Source of the DNA: Chrysochromulina tobinii
Taxonomy: Eukaryota; Haptophyta; Prymnesiales; Chrysochromulinaceae
DNA length: 33,579 nt
Direction: 5' to 3'
Assembly: GCA_001275005.1 (NCBI GenBank)
Contig: JWZX01003120.1
Location: 1-33,579 of the forward strand
The position numbers were made by a program, and so were the translations under genes. Shown one piece after another: positions 1-9,200 of the stretch; positions within the stretch are counted from its first letter, which is position 1, and each line of letters opens with the position of its first letter. The notes under the pieces are model-generated. The model was not told the origin of the DNA. It did no database searches and saw nothing but the letters and a program-made list of their open reading frames with translations.

Positions 1-125
1 GCCGCCTCCTCGGCCGCCGTCTCCTCAGCCGCCGCCGCCGCCGTCGCCGCCGCCGCCTCGGCCGCCGCCGCCTCGGCCGCCGCCGCCTCGGCCGCCGCCG
101 CCGTCGCCAGTGCCTCTGCTACGGC
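1..125. repeat. GCC-rich triplet repeat coding for EAAAA units
   Basis: This stretch is nearly all GCC/GCG/CTC triplets, with a 15-bp unit (gccgccgccgcctcg) repeated head to tail around 47-95. On the minus strand it encodes alternating Glu and four-Ala blocks, which favour a rigid alpha-helix. It is part of the PH-domain gene. Confidence 0.8.
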
Positions 126-1109
126 CGCCTTGGCCGCCACCTCCACTTCCGCCGTCTCCTTCTCCGCCGCCGCTACCTCATCCGGCGAGTCAGCCGGCAT
201 CGTTGAGCTGGCCTGTGGCGGCTCGTTACCCTTCGCCCCCGGCGCGTCCACAGGCGCCGTCTTGGGCGCCACCTCCTGCGCTGGCGCCGTCTCGGGCGCC
301 CCCTCATGGCTCGCCTCCATAGGCGCCGTCTTGGGCGTCACCTCCTGCGCTGGCGCCGTCTCGGGCGCCCCCTCGAGGCTCACCTCCTCGTCCTCTTCCG
401 GCGCTCGCGCCGGTGCTTGGGCCGGCGACGCCTCGATCTTCCCCATCCACCGCGCCGCCTCGCGCTCCGCTTGGGCTCGAAGCTCGGCCTCGGCGGCAGC
501 CTCGCGGTCGACGAGCTCTCTATGCAGTTCGGGAGCCGAACGGGCCAGGGCCCTTTCCCGCCGCTCTTGCTCTGCGCCCATACCACCGGCGGCCGCGTTG
601 GCCGCGTCGGCGAGCAGCACGTGCAGCGCCGCCACCCAGTGCGCGAAGGAGACGTCGTCGGTGCAACGCACGTCGAGCGAGTCCTTCTCCTTGCTCCCGG
701 ACTCGTCGGTCGAGTCGATGAGCAGCGATAGACATAGCGATACGTCGCCGTCGCCCTCAATGCTACGACGGAAGACTTCGGATTCGGCACCGACTAAGAG
801 CGATGCGCAGTCGGCAATGCGAACCGACCGCTTCTTGCCCATGACCGACCCTGCCAGGCTGGACAGCGAGCCGGCGAGTCCACTGCGACTGTCTTCCCAG
901 CTAAGTACCGTCTCGTCTTGGGAGAGTCGGAAGACAGCTTCGTGACCCTTCCCGTTCCGGCCAAACTTGATCGCGGGTGCGCCGCGCTTCAGCATGTTGA
1001 TTCCTTCAGCGGTCGCAGATCCCGCTGGTGCCGATCTGGTCAGCCGCTGCCCTGGCACTGGCGGTGGTGGCTGCGGGACGCCGCGGTCCGCCATTGACTT
1101 TTTCTGCAT
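1..1109 (-). CDS. PH-domain protein with EAAAA-repeat tail (C-terminus beyond the window)
   Basis: On the minus strand an open frame starts at an ATG at 1109-1107, with a second in-frame ATG at 1094-1092, and stays open to base 1, so about 369 residues are seen and the stop is missing. After a Pro-rich N-terminus, residues about 36-170 read as a pleckstrin-homology-like domain of the type found in plant PRAF/RCC1-FYVE proteins: a GINMLKRG start, KFGRNGKG, FRLSQDETVLSWED, and a final helix with SFAHWVAALHVLL around the conserved Trp. PH domains usually bind phosphoinositides or protein partners. Then come a charged Ala/Glu/Arg-rich helical stretch, two 23-residue Pro/Ala/Glu repeats, and an EAAAA-type repeat tract at the edge. 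It lies 119 bp downstream of the ferredoxin gene on the same strand. The domain is read by eye; which start is used is undecided. Confidence 0.72.
   Translation of the reverse strand, partial: MQKKSMADRGVPQPPPPVPGQRLTRSAPAGSATAEGINMLKRGAPAIKFGRNGKGHEAVFRLSQDETVLSWEDSRSGLAGSLSSLAGSVMGKKRSVRIADCASLLVGAESEVFRRSIEGDGDVSLCLSLLIDSTDESGSKEKDSLDVRCTDDVSFAHWVAALHVLLADAANAAAGGMGAEQERRERALARSAPELHRELVDREAAAEAELRAQAEREAARWMGKIEASPAQAPARAPEEDEEVSLEGAPETAPAQEVTPKTAPMEASHEGAPETAPAQEVAPKTAPVDAPGAKGNEPPQASSTMPADSPDEVAAAEKETAEVEVAAKAAVAEALATAAAAEAAAAEAAAAEAAAATAAAAAEETAAEEA
252..389. repeat. 69-bp tandem duplication (two copies) inside the PH-domain gene
   Basis: The segments 252-320 and 321-389 are two copies of a 69-bp unit with few differences. 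The period is 23 codons, so the frame is kept. The encoded units share the core EGAPETAPAQEV followed by PKTAP, differing at a Thr/Ala and a few flanking residues. Confidence 0.85.
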
Positions 1110-1228
1110 GTGACCAAAACGGCGCGTTCGGTAAATTACGGTGCCTCCGACGGTGTCTCCGACGGACGTGAACGACAGTTGTCACGACACCTTACGCGGT
1201 GACCTCTCTCCAACGTGCTTGCTACTCA

Positions 1229-2170
1229 TCATGAGAGTGTGGCACGCAGCAGCTCGCGCGGTGACCGAGGAGAGAGCGCGATCGTCAAGGTCGCCTCCTC
1301 GCCGTCGTCGAGCTTGATGCGCGTCCGGCACGACTGTCGCCACCGGGCCACGTTGCGCAAGAGCTGGCGCTCGCCCGCCCGCTTCTCGGAGAGGTTCTCG
1401 GCGCCCGCAAGCACACTGATCACACACGTGGCGCATAGGCCGTTGCCGCCGCACGTGCCAGAGCCCGGCGCTTTATTGTCGTAGCGCTGGGCTCTCATGT
1501 CATTCGGCGCGAGGCCCTCACGAATGAGCCGCATGCGCAGATTCTCGCCATTGTACGCGACAAACTGCGCCTCGGTGCCGTCAGGCTTGCGCGCCGTCAC
1601 GAGCGCGCGCCCCAAGGGCACCATCCGTTTCAGCAGCAGAGTAAGCGGCCGGCCATTCGCCTTCGCGACTGCATTGCCTAGGACCTCGATGAGCGCCTCG
1701 TAGGAGGCACCCTCCGTCACGATGCAGCCGTTGCTCAGGTCCTCCTCACCACCCACGCCCACGATGGTATCGCCGATCTTCACCACCTGACTCAGCACAC
1801 TGGAGCCTGCGTCGTCAGCAGTGCCACGATGCAGTTCAGCGCTGCGGCCCTCCACAAGGCCCGTGACGACAACGAGAGCAGCACTCGCTTCAGATCCGTC
1901 GTTGCTGTAGCCAGCCCCACCCAGCTCAGTCAGTTCAATGCCAAGGCTACCACCCACGATTGGCAGAGTCACTTCTATGGTGCGCACGACGTAAGTTGGG
2001 TCGGACGGCTCCAAGAGCGTTTGCTGCTCTACGCGGTCGAGCCCGCCGGATGAGCGCCGCGCCAGCCGTGTAGCCAGGCGCCACTCGGAGGCGCATATGC
2101 TCGAGCAGCGAGGAGGTGAGCTCGGAGGGAAAAGCATGCACGGTAATAAAGAGGCGCATGTGCGCATCAT
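1229..2170 (-). CDS. PDZ domain fused to a [2Fe-2S] ferredoxin domain
   Basis: This 313-residue protein has a basic, Ser/Arg-rich N-terminus of about 55 residues that could be an organelle-targeting presequence. A PDZ-like domain follows at about 62-182 (IEVTLPIVGGSLGIELTEL, then VVKIGDTIVGVGG, then PLTLLLKR). The C-terminal part, about 185-300, is a ferredoxin fold with cluster ligands Cys240, Cys246, Cys249 and Cys281. The spacing C-x5-C-x2-C and the later W-R-x-S-C motif resemble the plastid PnsB3/NDF4-type ferredoxin-like proteins rather than classical PetF, which has C-x4-C-x2-C. An electron-transfer role in the plastid, with the PDZ domain holding a partner, is inference. No intron is needed. 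It is divergent from the CCCH-methyltransferase gene. Confidence 0.85.
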   Translation of the reverse strand: MMRTCASLLPCMLFPPSSPPRCSSICASEWRLATRLARRSSGGLDRVEQQTLLEPSDPTYVVRTIEVTLPIVGGSLGIELTELGGAGYSNDGSEASAALVVVTGLVEGRSAELHRGTADDAGSSVLSQVVKIGDTIVGVGGEEDLSNGCIVTEGASYEALIEVLGNAVAKANGRPLTLLLKRMVPLGRALVTARKPDGTEAQFVAYNGENLRMRLIREGLAPNDMRAQRYDNKAPGSGTCGGNGLCATCVISVLAGAENLSEKRAGERQLLRNVARWRQSCRTRIKLDDGEEATLTIALSPRSPRELLRATLS

Positions 2171-2379
2171 GTGTCTGACTCGCGGTGCGGGCTTTCGAGA
2201 TTGATTGGAATTTGCAGGAATCCTTGATAACCCGTGACGAAACCCCTCGTCCTGCCGTCAGGGACACAACGCCAGAGGCGGACCACAGAGATGTCCTCTT
2301 TTTCCATAAAAAGGTCCGTTTCACGGCCATTCGCCGCGCACGCCATACGCACGGAGTGCACGAGTCCCGATGGAGCGTG
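2171..2379. promoter_or_regulatory. Divergent intergenic region, probable shared promoter
   Basis: About 210 bp separate the ATG of the PDZ-ferredoxin gene (2170, minus) from the preferred ATG of the zinc-finger methyltransferase (2380, plus). The frame upstream of 2380 is open, but its residues look unlike a conserved domain. No specific factor site is recognised. Confidence 0.4.
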
Positions 2380-3327
2380 ATGGAAAAATGTGGGCCTTGT
2401 ATCGAGCAACCACAAAAACAAGCCCGCATCTGCAAGATGTGGGCGCGCGGCGAGACGTGCAGGCATCGCGGATGCCCATTCCGGCACCACACGAGCTCGG
2501 CCGCTGATGATAGGCGGGTAGCAAAGGCGACTGCCCAGCGCCAAACGGACGTCGCGGCCAATGTTCACCCCGATGACCCGCATTCGAGTGCAGAAATATC
2601 TACACACGGTGGCCGTTTCATTGAGTTTGCGCGCTGGCTGCTCGCCACGTTCGGTGCGACAGCACTTCGTGCACGGGCTGGGGTCGTCGACGTTGCTGGC
2701 GGCCGTGGTGGTCTTTCGTTCGAGCTGCACTGCCGACTGGGCATTCCATGCACTCTGCTCGAGCCTCGAGCCGTCGAGCTCAAGAGCAACCAAATAAGGC
2801 ATCTTCGTAAGCATCCGGAACGCGGCTGCTACCGACATGTTCGCGCGCGGCTTGATGCTTCCTTTGAGGAGACGGCCGAGGGTCACGCTCTGCTTCGAGA
2901 TTGCTCCATGCTTGTGGGGCTGCACTCAGACGAGGCCACAGAGGCACTGGTCGCGGCCGCTGGACGGTTTGGCAAGCCGTTTGCTGTGGTCCCCTGCTGT
3001 GTCTTTCCGACAGTGTTCAGCACCCGGCGCCTCGCTTGCGGCAAGCCAGTCCGAACGTATGACGATTTTTGCGCGTGGCTGTCCGAGCAGGCGGAAGGCA
3101 GCCAGATAGCCTTTTTGCCGTTTGCCGGGCGGAACCGCGTGGTCTTCCGTACGTCTGCCACCTCAGCTGAGTGCATCCACCGCCACGTTGTTCTTGTTGA
3201 CGTGTCGCTGCAGCCGGTGGAGAGGGAGCTCGAAGAGAGACTAGATTGGAGGAGAGACGGGGGCATCCATCTGTCGTCGACGAGGAGGCTCCGACTGGGA
3301 GTGCGACTAAAGATAAGCTTTCGTTAG
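2380..3327 (+). CDS. CCCH zinc finger plus SAM-methyltransferase-like protein
   Basis: From the ATG at 2380 the protein has 315 residues. The open frame reaches back to 2185, but the zinc-finger region begins just after this Met. Residues 18-36 form a CCCH finger, C-x8-C-x4-C-x3-H, within KMWARGETCRHRGCPFRH; such fingers bind RNA. A Rossmann-type methyltransferase motif I follows at about 103-117 (VVDVAGGRGGLSFEL), with an acidic motif II candidate in LLEPRAVELK. Later comes MLVGLHSDEATEALV and a Cys-bearing PFAVVPCCVFP segment. The order finger-then-methyltransferase recalls enzymes of the TRM13 kind, so an RNA methyltransferase is a reasonable guess, but the substrate is not visible. It converges with the plastid membrane protein gene, with a 157-bp gap. 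Confidence 0.75.
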   Translation: MEKCGPCIEQPQKQARICKMWARGETCRHRGCPFRHHTSSAADDRRVAKATAQRQTDVAANVHPDDPHSSAEISTHGGRFIEFARWLLATFGATALRARAGVVDVAGGRGGLSFELHCRLGIPCTLLEPRAVELKSNQIRHLRKHPERGCYRHVRARLDASFEETAEGHALLRDCSMLVGLHSDEATEALVAAAGRFGKPFAVVPCCVFPTVFSTRRLACGKPVRTYDDFCAWLSEQAEGSQIAFLPFAGRNRVVFRTSATSAECIHRHVVLVDVSLQPVERELEERLDWRRDGGIHLSSTRRLRLGVRLKISFR

Positions 3328-3484
3328 TGGTGCAGTCTAAGTTCATCCGCGCGTGAGCGACGTGCGTGCCCAGTGGCGCTCTTCCTCTTCGGCACGCTCC
3401 TCTGACACCTCTCACTATACCGTACGCTCGATCTGTCACATTCCGGGAAGCTCGGTACCAGCTCGGTACTGGCCTCCTGCGTCA

Positions 3485-3928
3485 CTATACTCCTAGAACA
3501 TCGACTCCAGCGATCAGCACCAAAGCGCCGGATGCAAACGCGAGCGCAAACAGGATGCGTGCAGTGATGATGGCATCTGTGCCGAGCACGCGCCGCAATG
3601 GCGTCGGCCGATTGCCCGACGAGTCATTGATGATGACCGAATCGGACCCAGTGCCGAACGGATCTCCAACCGCGATGCGCCGCCAGAACTCCACGCCTGC
3701 CCATACGAACGGCACGCAGCCTATGATGAAGACCACGGTGTCCTCAGTGGTGATCCCACGCGGCTCAAAGGTCATTTTGGGCGCCGCGTCGACGCTGGCT
3801 TCGGCGATGGCATGTGCAGCTCTCGACGTGAAGAGACTGATCGCACCGATCACCGGTCTTACCGGCGGCAGGCGAAGCGCGTAGGCATGCATAGGCGATA
3901 AACACAGCACGCCGAGCACGAACTTCAT
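3485..3928 (-). CDS. Small two-helix membrane protein, probably plastid-targeted
   Basis: The frame is open back to 4000, but the ATG at 3928 gives a classical signal peptide (MKFVLGVLCLSPMHAYALRLP), so a 147-residue product is preferred. A signal peptide followed by a basic stretch (PPVRP) fits the bipartite plastid leader of secondary algae. The mature part has two hydrophobic helices, around DTVVFIIGCVPFVWAGVEFW and ITARILFALAFASGALVLIA. They are joined by a polar loop with RIAVGDPFGTGSDSVII. I do not recognise the family by name. The divergent neighbour is a carotenoid-desaturase-like flavoprotein, which fits a plastid context but proves nothing about function. Confidence 0.65.
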   Translation of the reverse strand: MKFVLGVLCLSPMHAYALRLPPVRPVIGAISLFTSRAAHAIAEASVDAAPKMTFEPRGITTEDTVVFIIGCVPFVWAGVEFWRRIAVGDPFGTGSDSVIINDSSGNRPTPLRRVLGTDAIITARILFALAFASGALVLIAGVDVLGV

Positions 3929-4075
3929 CGCGATTCCTGGAAAAGTCACGGAAGTGAGAAAACATGACAAACGTGTTGTCCTCGGAACTTCCTGTGCCAC
4001 TACATGTACAATGTTTTGAGCAATCCGCGCAGTTTCATGGAAAATACCACTGAGGATTCCCCAGCGGTCACCCTT
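3929..4075. promoter_or_regulatory. Divergent intergenic region, probable shared promoter
   Basis: About 150 bp lie between the preferred start codons of the small membrane protein (minus) and the desaturase-like flavoprotein (plus). Both frames remain open into this space, so longer N-termini (starts at 4000 and 4004) cannot be excluded. No known promoter motif stands out. Confidence 0.35.
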
Positions 4076-5836
4076 ATGTTTTGGACGCTATACGCAGCGA
4101 CGCACGCTGCGGCGCTGCTGCAGCCGCCGGCCCATATTGCCATCGTGGGTGGCGGGTGGAGTGGCTGGGGTGCGGCCAAGGCGCTGATTGAGAACGGCGC
4201 CAAGGTGACCTTGCTCGATGCTGTGCCGGATCCCACGGGGAAGACGCCCTTCCTGACGCCAACGGGCAAGCCATTTGAGGCTGGCACGCGTGGCTTCTGG
4301 ATGGACTACCCAAACATCGTCAGCCTGGTCACTTCTGATCTCGGCCTCGATGAGAACGCCGTCTTCACCGACTACACTAACAGCAGCTTCTACTCGCCTG
4401 ACGGCCTCGAGGCGACGGCGCCGGTCTTCTCCAAGGGTGCCAAAATCTTCGGCCAGACGATCCCCGAGCTGCCGTCGCCGCTTGGGCAGGTGGTGGCCAC
4501 CGTGGACCTCTTCGAGCGCGTTCCAATCGCCGACCGCGTCACGATGCTCGGCCTCCTGTACGGCATGCTCGACTTCGTGCGTGACGAGACCACGTTTGAG
4601 GCGTACGACCGCATGTCGGCGCATCAGCTCTTTATCAAGATGGGCATCTCGAAGCGGATGGTGGACGACTTCATCAAGCCGACGCTGCTCGTGGGGCTCT
4701 TCAAGCCGCCCGAGGAGCTCTCGGCTGCGGTCGCTATGGAGCTCCTCTACTTTTACGCTCTCGCGCATCAGACCGCATTCGACGTTCGCTGGATCAAATC
4801 CAAGTCGATCACTGAGCTCATCCTCGCGCCGCTCGCCGACAAGCTCGCCTCATACAAACTGCCCATCCCGCCCGCCCAGGGTACGGCCGGCGAGGTGGTC
4901 GCTGTTCCAGAGGCGGAGGCGGCACTCACTGTGCTGGGCGGGAGTTTCGTCTCCGGGCTGCAGCTCGACCCGGGCACTGGACAGGTGAGCGGGCTTACGT
5001 ACACCGACCGGGCCACCGGCGAGAAACGCTCTCTCGAGGGACTCTCCGGGTGCGTGCTCGCCCTCGGTGCCAAGGGCATGAAGTCAGTGGTGCAAGGCTC
5101 CCCAGCCTTGGCACGCCGTGCGCCTGAGCTCTGTGCAGCCGCGTCTCTCGACGCGATCGATGTGATTTCCGTTCGCCTCTGGCTCGACCGCACCGTGCCA
5201 ACGCGCACGCCGGCCAACGTCTTCTCGCGCTTCGAGGAGCTGCGCGGCGCGGGCGGCACGTTCTTCATGCTCGATCAGCTGCAGGATGACAACCCGACCC
5301 TCCTGTGGGGAAATGCGGAGCCTCAGGGTTCAGTGGTAGCGTGCGACTTTTACAACGCGGGTGCGCTGCTCGCGCTGCCGGACGAAGAGCTCACGCGCAT
5401 CCTCATGGAGGATCTGCTGCCCGTCGCCGTGAGCGCTTTTGGTGAAGCGAAGCTCGTCGACTCGTACGTGCAGCGCTTCCCCGGCGCTGTCACATGGTTC
5501 TCGCCAGGCTCTTACCGAAAGAGGCCGCCACTTCAAACGCCGGTGAGCAACCTCGTTTGCGCGGGTGACTGGGTGCGTATGGGCGAGCGCGAGCACGGTG
5601 CCAAGGGCCTCTGTCAAGAGCGTGCTTACGTGAGCGGCCTCGAGGCGAGCAATGCGCTCGCGCGCAACGGCCACCTCGGGGTGGGCATGGGCCGGCAGCA
5701 CATAGTGATCCCTATCCGCGACGATGAACCGCAGGTGGTCGCGGGACGTGCGGTCAACAAGGCCCTCGCCGATGCCTTCACTGCCAACCCACTCGTCAAG
5801 GCACTTGGTCTCAAGGCAAGCCCATGGGTGCGTTGA
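4076..5836 (+). CDS. FAD-dependent oxidoreductase, phytoene-desaturase-like
   Basis: The protein has 586 residues from the ATG at 4076; an upstream in-frame ATG at 4004 would add 24. A short hydrophobic leader (MFWTLYAATHAAALLQ) precedes the dinucleotide-binding motif IAIVGGGWSGWGAAKAL and the acidic end of the second strand (VTLLDA). The middle has family signatures of the PDS/amine-oxidase group: GFWMDYPNIVSLV, DDFIKPTLLVGLFKPPEEL and LLYFYALAHQ. The C-terminal FAD motif is LVCAGDWVRMGEREHGAKGL followed by CQERAYVSGLEASNA. These match the plant and cyanobacterial PDS-like amine-oxidase family found beside the true carotenoid desaturases. Plastid pigment or lipid metabolism is therefore likely, but I cannot say whether it acts on phytoene. 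A tail of about 50 residues after the FAD motif has no counterpart that I recall. No intron is needed. Confidence 0.85.
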   Translation: MFWTLYAATHAAALLQPPAHIAIVGGGWSGWGAAKALIENGAKVTLLDAVPDPTGKTPFLTPTGKPFEAGTRGFWMDYPNIVSLVTSDLGLDENAVFTDYTNSSFYSPDGLEATAPVFSKGAKIFGQTIPELPSPLGQVVATVDLFERVPIADRVTMLGLLYGMLDFVRDETTFEAYDRMSAHQLFIKMGISKRMVDDFIKPTLLVGLFKPPEELSAAVAMELLYFYALAHQTAFDVRWIKSKSITELILAPLADKLASYKLPIPPAQGTAGEVVAVPEAEAALTVLGGSFVSGLQLDPGTGQVSGLTYTDRATGEKRSLEGLSGCVLALGAKGMKSVVQGSPALARRAPELCAAASLDAIDVISVRLWLDRTVPTRTPANVFSRFEELRGAGGTFFMLDQLQDDNPTLLWGNAEPQGSVVACDFYNAGALLALPDEELTRILMEDLLPVAVSAFGEAKLVDSYVQRFPGAVTWFSPGSYRKRPPLQTPVSNLVCAGDWVRMGEREHGAKGLCQERAYVSGLEASNALARNGHLGVGMGRQHIVIPIRDDEPQVVAGRAVNKALADAFTANPLVKALGLKASPWVR

Positions 5837-6227
5837 GCGGCAGCGGGGTACGCGCATGTCTGCTCCCCCTGAATGTGGCATTCACCTTACAGAAAACGAA
5901 CGTAAGCGAAGCATGACATTTCCTGGCCCGGCAGGCTGCCGTCGGGGCGCATGGCACAGTCTGCAGATTTTCATCGCATGGTTTGACGGTCTTGTCCGGT
6001 CAAATTCCGATCCGACGGTGAACAGTACTCGACTCGTGTCGGCGAGTTACGATCGTTTCTCGATCTATCGATTAATTTCGATAACACTAAATTCAGGAGA
6101 ACTCAGACTAACCCAGGCCACTGGCCAGCCATTACTAATCGATTGTTGGGGCGTGTACGCAATTTTCTCAGAGAAGGAGTGGCTGGCAGGAGCTTGAGCT
6201 TCTCGATACTCGATTATTATTGATGGC
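5837..6227. other. Convergent 3' intergenic region, no gene seen
   Basis: This 391-bp gap lies between the stop codons of the flavoprotein (plus) and the ARM-repeat gene (minus). It is noticeably more AT-rich in its second half (about 6040-6230), as expected for 3' untranslated DNA. Open frames here are short and have no protein-like pattern. Confidence 0.6.
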
Positions 6228-9200
6228 TTAGATGTTAGGCGGCCAATACTCATCCCAGAATCCGTTGTACGTGTTGGTCTGGAAACTAAAGAAGTGGTAC
6301 TTCTGCTTTGCGGTGATGGACATCGGGATGCGTTCCTTCTCATAATGAGCTGCCGCGGTTTTCTTGCCCTTCCCGCGGTCAGGCGATCCGTCATTGCCGC
6401 CTGACTTTTGAAAGAGCTGAGATGCCCAGGGAGGGGGCGGCTCGTGGTCTAAGTTGGCAATCGAGATGCCAAGGAGGTTGATCATCTTAATGGCCTGGCC
6501 GCGCAGCCAGGTGGCAGGTGAGCGCGCGAGCTCGAGGAGTGCATCACTCGCCCCCAGCTCGATCATGGTCCGCTTCGCGTCTGGATCGCGACAGAGGTTC
6601 GTGAGGCAAGCGGCTGCAAAGCCGCAGGTTTGGTCGTTGCCCCTCTGCAGCGCGTGTAGCAGTGGCGGCAGCCCGATGTACTCGATGATTTGCTTGTCGT
6701 AGATGCCGTCGGGCCCATCAGTCAGGCCCCACAGCGAGCACGCGGCGTGCCTCTGCGTCAAGACACGCGTGTCGGAGAGCAACGCGATCAAGGCCGGGAT
6801 ACCCCCTGCCTGCACAATCATCTTCTTGTTGTTGCCTCGTGACACGGCCAACGCAGAGAGGACCGAAGCCGCGTGCTCACGCGTGTCCGGCAACTTTGAG
6901 TGGATGAGCGTCACGAGGCTTGGAATGGCGCCAGCCTTGACGGTGGCCACGCGGTTATCACCATTAGAGGCCAGATGAAACAGAGCCCCTGCAGAGTACA
7001 TTTGAGCATTTTCCATGGGGCTACCGAGCAGCGCGACAAGCGGTTCGATACCACCTGCTCCAGCAATTATCGTCCTATTCTTCTCCAGGAGCGCAAGATG
7101 CCACAGAGCGCCGGCTGCATGCGTCTGCGCCTCTGGGGATGGGCAAGAGAGCATGGCAACCAGCGGCGGCACACCCTTCTCCGCCACGATGGTCTCCTTA
7201 TTCTCGGCGCCACGCGCAAGATCGCAGAGCACAGCAGCCGCTCGCTCCTGCGGCGTGTCGGTTCGCGCGCTTTTGCCGTCGCCCATCAGCCGGATGAGTG
7301 GTTGAATTGCTCCGTGGGCAGTGATGGCCGTCCGGTTGTCGGCGTTGCGCGAAGCGAGGACGGCAAGGGCAACCGCCGACTTCATTTGAGCTGAAGCGTT
7401 TCGCGTGTCGAGCACTTCCACAAGGTGGAAGATCACTCTGTCGCGTGATTCAACGTCATTAGAGGCAATGTTGAGCAGCGCGCCGACTGCGTGCTCTTGC
7501 GTTGCAACCGAGTCTGTGCCGAGCAGCGCCACAAGAGGGATGATGGCGCCCCCTTTCATGAGCGCGACCTGATTGTCCAGGTGATCACGCGCCAGCGACT
7601 CTATGGCTGCCGCCGCGTACTGCTGGGTGATCTCATTTGCGTCGGAGAGCAGCTCAACGAGGGGCGGAAGCCCTCCCGCCAAAGCAATGGCCGTCTGGTT
7701 CTCCTCGCACGCCGCAACGCGCCAAAGCGCCTTGGTCGCATACTGATACGTGATATGAGCTTTGCGCTTCAGGAGCTCGACTAAAGGCACGATGCCGTCC
7801 TCCTCGGTGATGGTCACCTGGATGACAATGTTATCCTTGGCGAGTGTGGCCAGCGCTAAGGCAGCCATATTGGCGTGTTTCATCGCCGTCACCGCAGCAC
7901 TTGACGGGCGTCCGCTACCAGTTAAGAGCTTGGTGCCGGCTGCCACCATGGAAATGAGCGGCGCGATTGCGCCTTCCTCGGCAATCTGAGATTGTGTGTC
8001 AGTACTGTCGAGTGCGATATCGGAAAGAGCCCGCGCTGCAACTTCCGGCGGTCCGAGGGTGGGATCAGCGAGCCACCCCACGAACGCTGGGATGGCTCCA
8101 GCTCTCGAAATGTCGAGCGCCGCCCCGGCACGCAGGGCGAGCTGGGCCAGAGCGTCGGCGGCGTGGACCTTGGCATCAGGGGTGCCCTCCAGAAGAAGGC
8201 GCACGAGCGGTTCGATGCCTTTCATCTTCCGAATGGCCTCAGCATTCGTGCCGATGGGGGCAAGCCAGGAGAGTACAGCCGCAGCATGCTCCTGTGCGGT
8301 CGGGCTGATCTTTCCGCCGACGAGAGCCGCAATGAGCGGCTTGATACCACCTGCCTGTACGACCGCTTCCTTCGCAGCCTGATTGGTGATCGACGAGAGC
8401 GACCACAGCGCATACTCCTGCGCCTCAACACGCCCGTCCTTGAGACCATCCTTCAGCAGATTGACGAGAGGTCCGCCGCCACCGGTACCGACGGCCTGCG
8501 CTTTCGTGGCCGACTTATCCTCGTCGGCAACCCCGCGCAGCGCCTCGGAGGCGCGCTGGCGCACAGACTCTGCTTCGGAGGCGAGCAGTTTGACGAGCTC
8601 CTGCGTCACAGTTGCTTTCTCTGCCTGTGATTTGAGCGAGATGAGCACCAGGCCCGCTGCCGCCATTTCCATCGACTTCTCGGACCCTGACTCGAGTTGC
8701 CGGACAAGCTCCGGGATGGCACCAGCCTTGGCGATGGCGCCGCGATTGTCGGGATTCGTGGCGAGATTGCGCAACAACTCCGTGACGTGCTCCTGCGCCA
8801 AGGCTGAGCCAGTCTTTATCAGGCGAACTAGATCCTGAGATACCGCCACCTGATTGGGGACGTTGTCGACCACGAGGGTCTGCAGGGCGCCGGCAGCTTG
8901 CGCCTTGGCGTCGTCCGTGCCACCGTCAAACAGATCGACAAGCGGCGTGATCCCTCCTGCGCTCGCAATCGCCACGCGGTTTGCTGAGGTCTCGGCGAGC
9001 GAGTGCAGGGCGGCTGCCACGGTCTCCTGTGCTTCTCGGCTGGCAGTCGAGAGCAATCCCACGAGAGGAACGATGCCACCCGCATGGGCGATGGCAATCT
9101 GGTTGGTACTGTGGCTGGCGAGGCTCGACAGAGCGCCCGCCACGTCGCGATGGACCTCTGGATGCCCTTTGAGCAGCGCAATCAGCAGCGGGATGCCACC

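Noticed and set aside
130-945. 271-residue plus-strand frame, Ser/Ala-rich
   Set aside because: It is the antisense of the PH-domain gene, whose minus-strand frame has real domain text and codon periodicity.
2167-2925. 252-residue minus-strand frame extending over the methyltransferase gene
   Set aside because: It overlaps the CCCH-methyltransferase frame, which shows real motifs; the antisense text has none.
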